Under the pieces are notes generated by a model. That model was not told where the DNA came from, ran no database searches, and saw only the letters and a list, made by a program, of their open reading frames with translations. Shown here in pieces: positions 5,291 to 8,070 of a stretch of DNA of 8,070 nucleotides. The stretch's first letter is position 1. The number at the start of each line of letters is the position of its first letter. The stretch is from an uncultured Mediterraneibacter sp. (GTDB taxonomy: Bacteria > Bacillota > Clostridia > Lachnospirales > Lachnospiraceae). The translations under genes and the position numbers were made by a program. The stretch is taken from positions 1 through 8,070 of the forward strand of contig CAKRWZ010000078.1 in NCBI GenBank assembly GCA_934418295.1. The letters are read 5' to 3'.

Positions 5291-7003
5291 ATGGAAAAAT
5301 GGTTTTTGACAATGAAAAAAGCGGATTTTCAGGCGATCGCAGATCGTTTCCACATTTCGCCGATCACAGCCCGACTGATCCGGAACCGGGATGTGACAGA
5401 AGAAAAAGAAATCGACCATTATCTCAACGGAACAGTTGCAGATCTTCTGGACGGAATGTTGATGAAGGATATGGACAAGGCAGCAGAGATTTTGCAGGAA
5501 AAAATACGGGAAAACAGCAGGATCCGTGTGATAGGGGATTATGACATTGACGGAGTTAATGCGACCTACATATTAAAAGAAGGTCTTAACGGGCTGGGGG
5601 CGGATGTGGATACCGATATTCCGGATCGGATCCGGGACGGCTACGGTTTGAACCGGCTTTTGGTGGAGCGGGCCTGGGAAGACGGCATCGACACCATCAT
5701 TACCTGTGACAACGGGATTGCGGCGGCGGAAGAGATCGCTTACGGAAAAGAATTGGGGATGACCGTGATCGTGACGGATCATCATGAAGTTCCGTTCTCG
5801 GAAGAAAACGGAGAGCGCGTGTATCAACTGCCGCCTGCCGATGCGGTGGTGGATCCGAAGCGGGCAGACTGTCCGTATCCGTTCAAGGGTCTGTGCGGTG
5901 CTGCGGTGGCGTACAAATTGATGGAAGTTTTGTACGACATATCGGGAAACGATTCGGAGGATATTGATTTTCTCATGGAAAATGTGGCCATCGCCACGGT
6001 GGGAGACGTGATGGATCTGATCGGTGAAAACCGCATTTTTGTAAAGCAGGGGCTGGAAATGCTGCAGCGGACCCAAAATCCGGGGTTGAAAGCTTTGATC
6101 GAATGTACGGGCATCTCTCAGGGACCGATTTCTGCCTACCATATCGGATTTGTGCTGGGACCGTGCATCAATGCCAGCGGCCGTCTGAACACAGCGAAAA
6201 AAGCGTTGGCTCTTCTGGAAACAAAAGATTGGCCGGAAGCGGTCGTTCTGGCGAAAGAATTGAAGGATCTGAACGACTCCCGAAAAGAAATGACAGAAAA
6301 AAGCGTGAAACAGGCATTAGAACTGATGGAGACGGATCATTACAAAGAAGAGCGGATCCTGGTGCTGTATCTGTCGGAATGTCATGAAAGTATTGCGGGG
6401 ATCGTGGCAGGACGTGTGCGGGAGGCATGCCATAAGCCGACCTTGGTTTTGACGGACGCAGAGGATGGGATAAAAGGTTCCGGGCGTTCGGTGGAAGCCT
6501 ATGATATGTTTGCGGAAATGTCGGCCTGCAAAGAGCTGTTTACAAAGTTCGGCGGGCATAAAATGGCGGTGGGAGTTTCCATGCCCCGGCAGAACCTGGA
6601 AATTTTCCGGAAGAAGATCAATGCGCTCTGCACATTGCAGGAGGAAGATCTGGCGGAAAAAGTGAAGATCGACATGCTGCTTCCCCTTCCTTATATTACA
6701 GAAGCACTGGTGAAAGAGACGGAGCTTTTGCAGCCTTTCGGAAAAGGAAATCCAAGACCGCTGTTTGCAGAAAAAAATCTGAAGATCTTACATCCTCAGG
6801 TTCTGGGCAGGCACAGAAATGTGTTAAAATTTCAGGTGGAAAATCCGGACGGCGTGCGGATGGATGCCGTCTATTTCGGGGATGCAGTCCGCTTTTTGGC
6901 CTGCACGCAGATGCAGGAATCCTTTTCTCTGGTCTTTTATCCGGGGATCCATGAGTATATGGGAAGAAGGTCTCTGCAGCTGACGGTGACAAACTATCAG
7001 TAG
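5291..7003 (+). CDS. recJ: Single-stranded-DNA-specific exonuclease RecJ
   Basis: From the ATG at 5291 the protein has 570 residues, close to E. coli RecJ (577) and shorter than the 786-residue B. subtilis form, which has an extra C-terminal domain. DHH-family metal-binding motifs are intact: D-Y-D-I-D-G (83-88), C-D-N-G (139-142), T-D-H-H (162-165) and V-G-D-V-M-D (237-242). The DHHA1 half shows G-P-C-I-N-A-S-G-R (290-298), G-S-G-R-S (396-400) and G-G-H-K (421-424). The C-terminal OB-fold nucleic-acid-binding region begins near L-L-Q-P-F-G-K-G-N-P (479-488). RecJ digests single-stranded DNA 5' to 3' in recombinational repair, mismatch repair and base excision repair. The upstream ATG at 5285 would add two residues but sits too near the Shine-Dalgarno site. 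The gene is in the same direction as secDF but separated by a 194-nt gap with a hairpin, so it may be partly uncoupled from it. Confidence 0.96.
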   Translation: MEKWFLTMKKADFQAIADRFHISPITARLIRNRDVTEEKEIDHYLNGTVADLLDGMLMKDMDKAAEILQEKIRENSRIRVIGDYDIDGVNATYILKEGLNGLGADVDTDIPDRIRDGYGLNRLLVERAWEDGIDTIITCDNGIAAAEEIAYGKELGMTVIVTDHHEVPFSEENGERVYQLPPADAVVDPKRADCPYPFKGLCGAAVAYKLMEVLYDISGNDSEDIDFLMENVAIATVGDVMDLIGENRIFVKQGLEMLQRTQNPGLKALIECTGISQGPISAYHIGFVLGPCINASGRLNTAKKALALLETKDWPEAVVLAKELKDLNDSRKEMTEKSVKQALELMETDHYKEERILVLYLSECHESIAGIVAGRVREACHKPTLVLTDAEDGIKGSGRSVEAYDMFAEMSACKELFTKFGGHKMAVGVSMPRQNLEIFRKKINALCTLQEEDLAEKVKIDMLLPLPYITEALVKETELLQPFGKGNPRPLFAEKNLKILHPQVLGRHRNVLKFQVENPDGVRMDAVYFGDAVRFLACTQMQESFSLVFYPGIHEYMGRRSLQLTVTNYQ

Positions 7004-7015
7004 ACCGGAAATTCT

Positions 7016-7036
7016 ACATTTTGCGGCAGAAAATGT
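7016..7036 (+). other. Small inverted repeat overlapping the relA -35 region
   Basis: ACATTTT at 7016-7022 and AAAATGT at 7030-7036 are perfect complements around a 7-nt GCGGCAG spacer. It begins 13 nt after the recJ stop and ends directly against the -35 box of the relA promoter. A weak terminator is possible, but no T tract follows; an operator for a DNA-binding regulator is an alternative. Its short AT-rich arms could also be chance. Confidence 0.3.
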
Positions 7037-7064
7037 TTGAAAACAAAGAAAAAAATGATATACT
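7037..7064 (+). promoter_or_regulatory. Sigma-A-type extended -10 promoter of relA
   Basis: TTGAAA at 7037-7042 (-35, 5 of 6) and TATACT at 7059-7064 (-10, 5 of 6) are 16 nt apart, with the extended element TG at 7056-7057. The predicted start near 7071 gives a leader of about 36 nt. It would allow relA expression independent of the upstream genes. Confidence 0.65.
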
Positions 7065-7093
7065 ACAATGTATTAGCGCAATTTTGAGATGAG

Positions 7094-7100
7094 AGGAGGA
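7094..7100 (+). promoter_or_regulatory. Ribosome binding site of relA
   Basis: AGGAGGA ends 6 nt before the ATG at 7107, a strong site that fixes the start. Confidence 0.8.
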
Positions 7101-7106
7101 GCTGAA

Positions 7107-8070
7107 ATGTCCGGGACACTGGAATATGAAATGCTGAACAAAAATTTGGAGATGGTAGACGGACATGCAGTGAAGGCTCCTGAAGATTATCAGAATCCGG
7201 AGCAGTTGTATAAGACGCTGGTGGAACGGATCAAGAAGTACCATCCGTCGGCAGATTTTTCGTTGATCGAAAAAGCTTACCGGCATGCGTCGGAGGCTCA
7301 TGCGGGACAGTTCCGGAAATCCGGGGAAGCCTATATCATCCATCCCCTCTGGGTGGGGATCATCCTGGCAGACCTGGAGATGGATAAAGAAACCATCGTG
7401 GCAGGGATGCTGCACGACTCCGTGGAGGACACAGAGGTGACGCTGGAGGATGTGAAGCGGGATTTCGGAGAGGAAGTCGCACTTTTGGTAGACGGGGTCA
7501 CAAAGCTGGGGCAGCTGTCCTATGCAAAAGACAAGCTGGACGTCCAGGCAGAAAATCTGCGGAAAATGTTCCTTGCCATGGCAAAGGATATCCGCGTGAT
7601 CATCATCAAATTGGCTGACCGTCTGCACAATATGCGGACATTGGAGTTTATGACGCCGGCGAAGCAGCAGGAAAAAGCAAGAGAGACCATGGATATTTAC
7701 GCTCCCATTGCACAGCGTCTCGGTATTGCTAAGATTAAGATCGAGTTGGATGACCTGTCTTTAAAATACCTGGAGCCGGAAGTATATTATGGGTTGGTCA
7801 AGGCGTTAAATGAGAGAAAGACACAGAGAGAAGAGTTTGTTCAGGCTATCGTGTCGGAAGTTTCCAAGCACATGGAAAATGCCCATATCCAGGCAAAAGT
7901 ATACGGCAGGGTAAAGCATTTTTTCAGTATCTATAAAAAGATGGTCAATCAGGACAAGACGCTGGACCAGATCTACGATCTCTTCGCAGTCCGGATCATC
8001 GTAAAATCGGTGAAGGATTGTTATGGCGCCCTGGGAGCGATCCACGAGATGTATACGCCGATCCCGGGAC
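7107..8070 (+). CDS. relA: Bifunctional (p)ppGpp synthetase/hydrolase RelA/SpoT (3' end outside window)
   Basis: The first 321 codons of a long Rel protein (normally about 720-780 residues) are present; the rest lies beyond the window. The HD hydrolase domain has all its metal ligands: H-A-G-Q (H65), I-I-H-P (H79), L-H-D-S-V-E-D-T (H103, D104, with E107 and D108) and L-A-D-R-L-H-N-M-R-T-L (D171). Hydrolysis of (p)ppGpp is therefore expected to work. The synthetase domain begins near residue 240, with Y-G-R-V-K-H-F-F-S-I-Y-K-K-M (266-279), D-L-F-A-V-R-I-I-V (291-299) and D-C-Y-G-A-L-G-A-I-H ... P-I-P-G (304-321); the catalytic loop that follows cannot be judged. The N-terminus is about 26 residues longer than that of the Streptococcus Rel enzyme, counting to the first metal His. 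The enzyme sets stringent-response levels during starvation. It has its own promoter 103 nt after recJ; the usual neighbour apt is absent here. Confidence 0.96.
   Translation, partial: MSGTLEYEMLNKNLEMVDGHAVKAPEDYQNPEQLYKTLVERIKKYHPSADFSLIEKAYRHASEAHAGQFRKSGEAYIIHPLWVGIILADLEMDKETIVAGMLHDSVEDTEVTLEDVKRDFGEEVALLVDGVTKLGQLSYAKDKLDVQAENLRKMFLAMAKDIRVIIIKLADRLHNMRTLEFMTPAKQQEKARETMDIYAPIAQRLGIAKIKIELDDLSLKYLEPEVYYGLVKALNERKTQREEFVQAIVSEVSKHMENAHIQAKVYGRVKHFFSIYKKMVNQDKTLDQIYDLFAVRIIVKSVKDCYGALGAIHEMYTPIPG

Noticed and set aside
4916..5419. Minus-strand open frame spanning the end of secDF, the gap and the start of recJ
   Set aside because: It overlaps two well-supported genes on the other strand, shows no family motif and has no clear ribosome site.
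1..8070. tRNA, rRNA, CRISPR array, insertion sequence or prophage attachment site
   Set aside because: I looked for cloverleaf 3' ends, regularly spaced repeats, transposase motifs and target duplications and saw none. The only repeats are those described in the secDF-recJ gap.

Overview
The window looks like chromosomal DNA of a spore-forming, low-to-mid GC Firmicute of class Clostridia, most likely a gut Lachnospiraceae. The grounds are a SpoVT-type sporulation regulator, a SCIFF peptide with its radical SAM maturase (a pair characteristic of Clostridia), a fused SecDF, strong AGGAGG ribosome binding sites, and a sortase-anchored surface protein. All real genes lie on the + strand. No tRNA, rRNA, CRISPR array, insertion sequence or phage gene was seen.

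Layout: (1) 1-304, the C-terminal end of a cell-wall-anchored surface protein (FIVAR-like segment, PQTGD sorting signal, membrane anchor). (2) 305-499, an intergenic stretch with a terminator whose 3' arm and T tract sit between the -35 and -10 of an excellent sigma-G-type promoter. (3) 500-1045, spoVT, closed by a strong terminator at 1050-1093. (4) A sigma-A-type promoter at 1106-1134 drives scfA (47-residue SCIFF precursor, 1185-1328). A very stable hairpin with a UUCG loop separates it from scfB (radical SAM/SPASM maturase, GTG start at 1422), and the fused secDF follows 18 nt later. (5) 5097-5290, a gap with an 11-bp GC-rich inverted repeat and a pair of imperfect 20-bp direct repeats, then recJ. 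(6) 7004-7106, a short gap with its own extended -10 promoter, then the first 321 codons of a bifunctional (p)ppGpp synthetase/hydrolase, cut by the window end.

How the genes fit together: scfA and scfB form a ranthipeptide (thioether RiPP) unit. The hairpin between them probably lets the short precursor mRNA outnumber the maturase message. secDF and recJ continue in the same direction, and secDF is close enough to scfB to be co-transcribed. The order secDF - recJ - relA resembles the Bacillus subtilis order secDF ... recJ - apt - relA, but apt is absent between recJ and relA here. Most of the window is conserved chromosome. The least explained parts are the scfA-scfB hairpin, the nested terminator/sigma-G promoter, the repeat-bearing gap before recJ, and an Asp-to-Ala change in the SecF half of SecDF.
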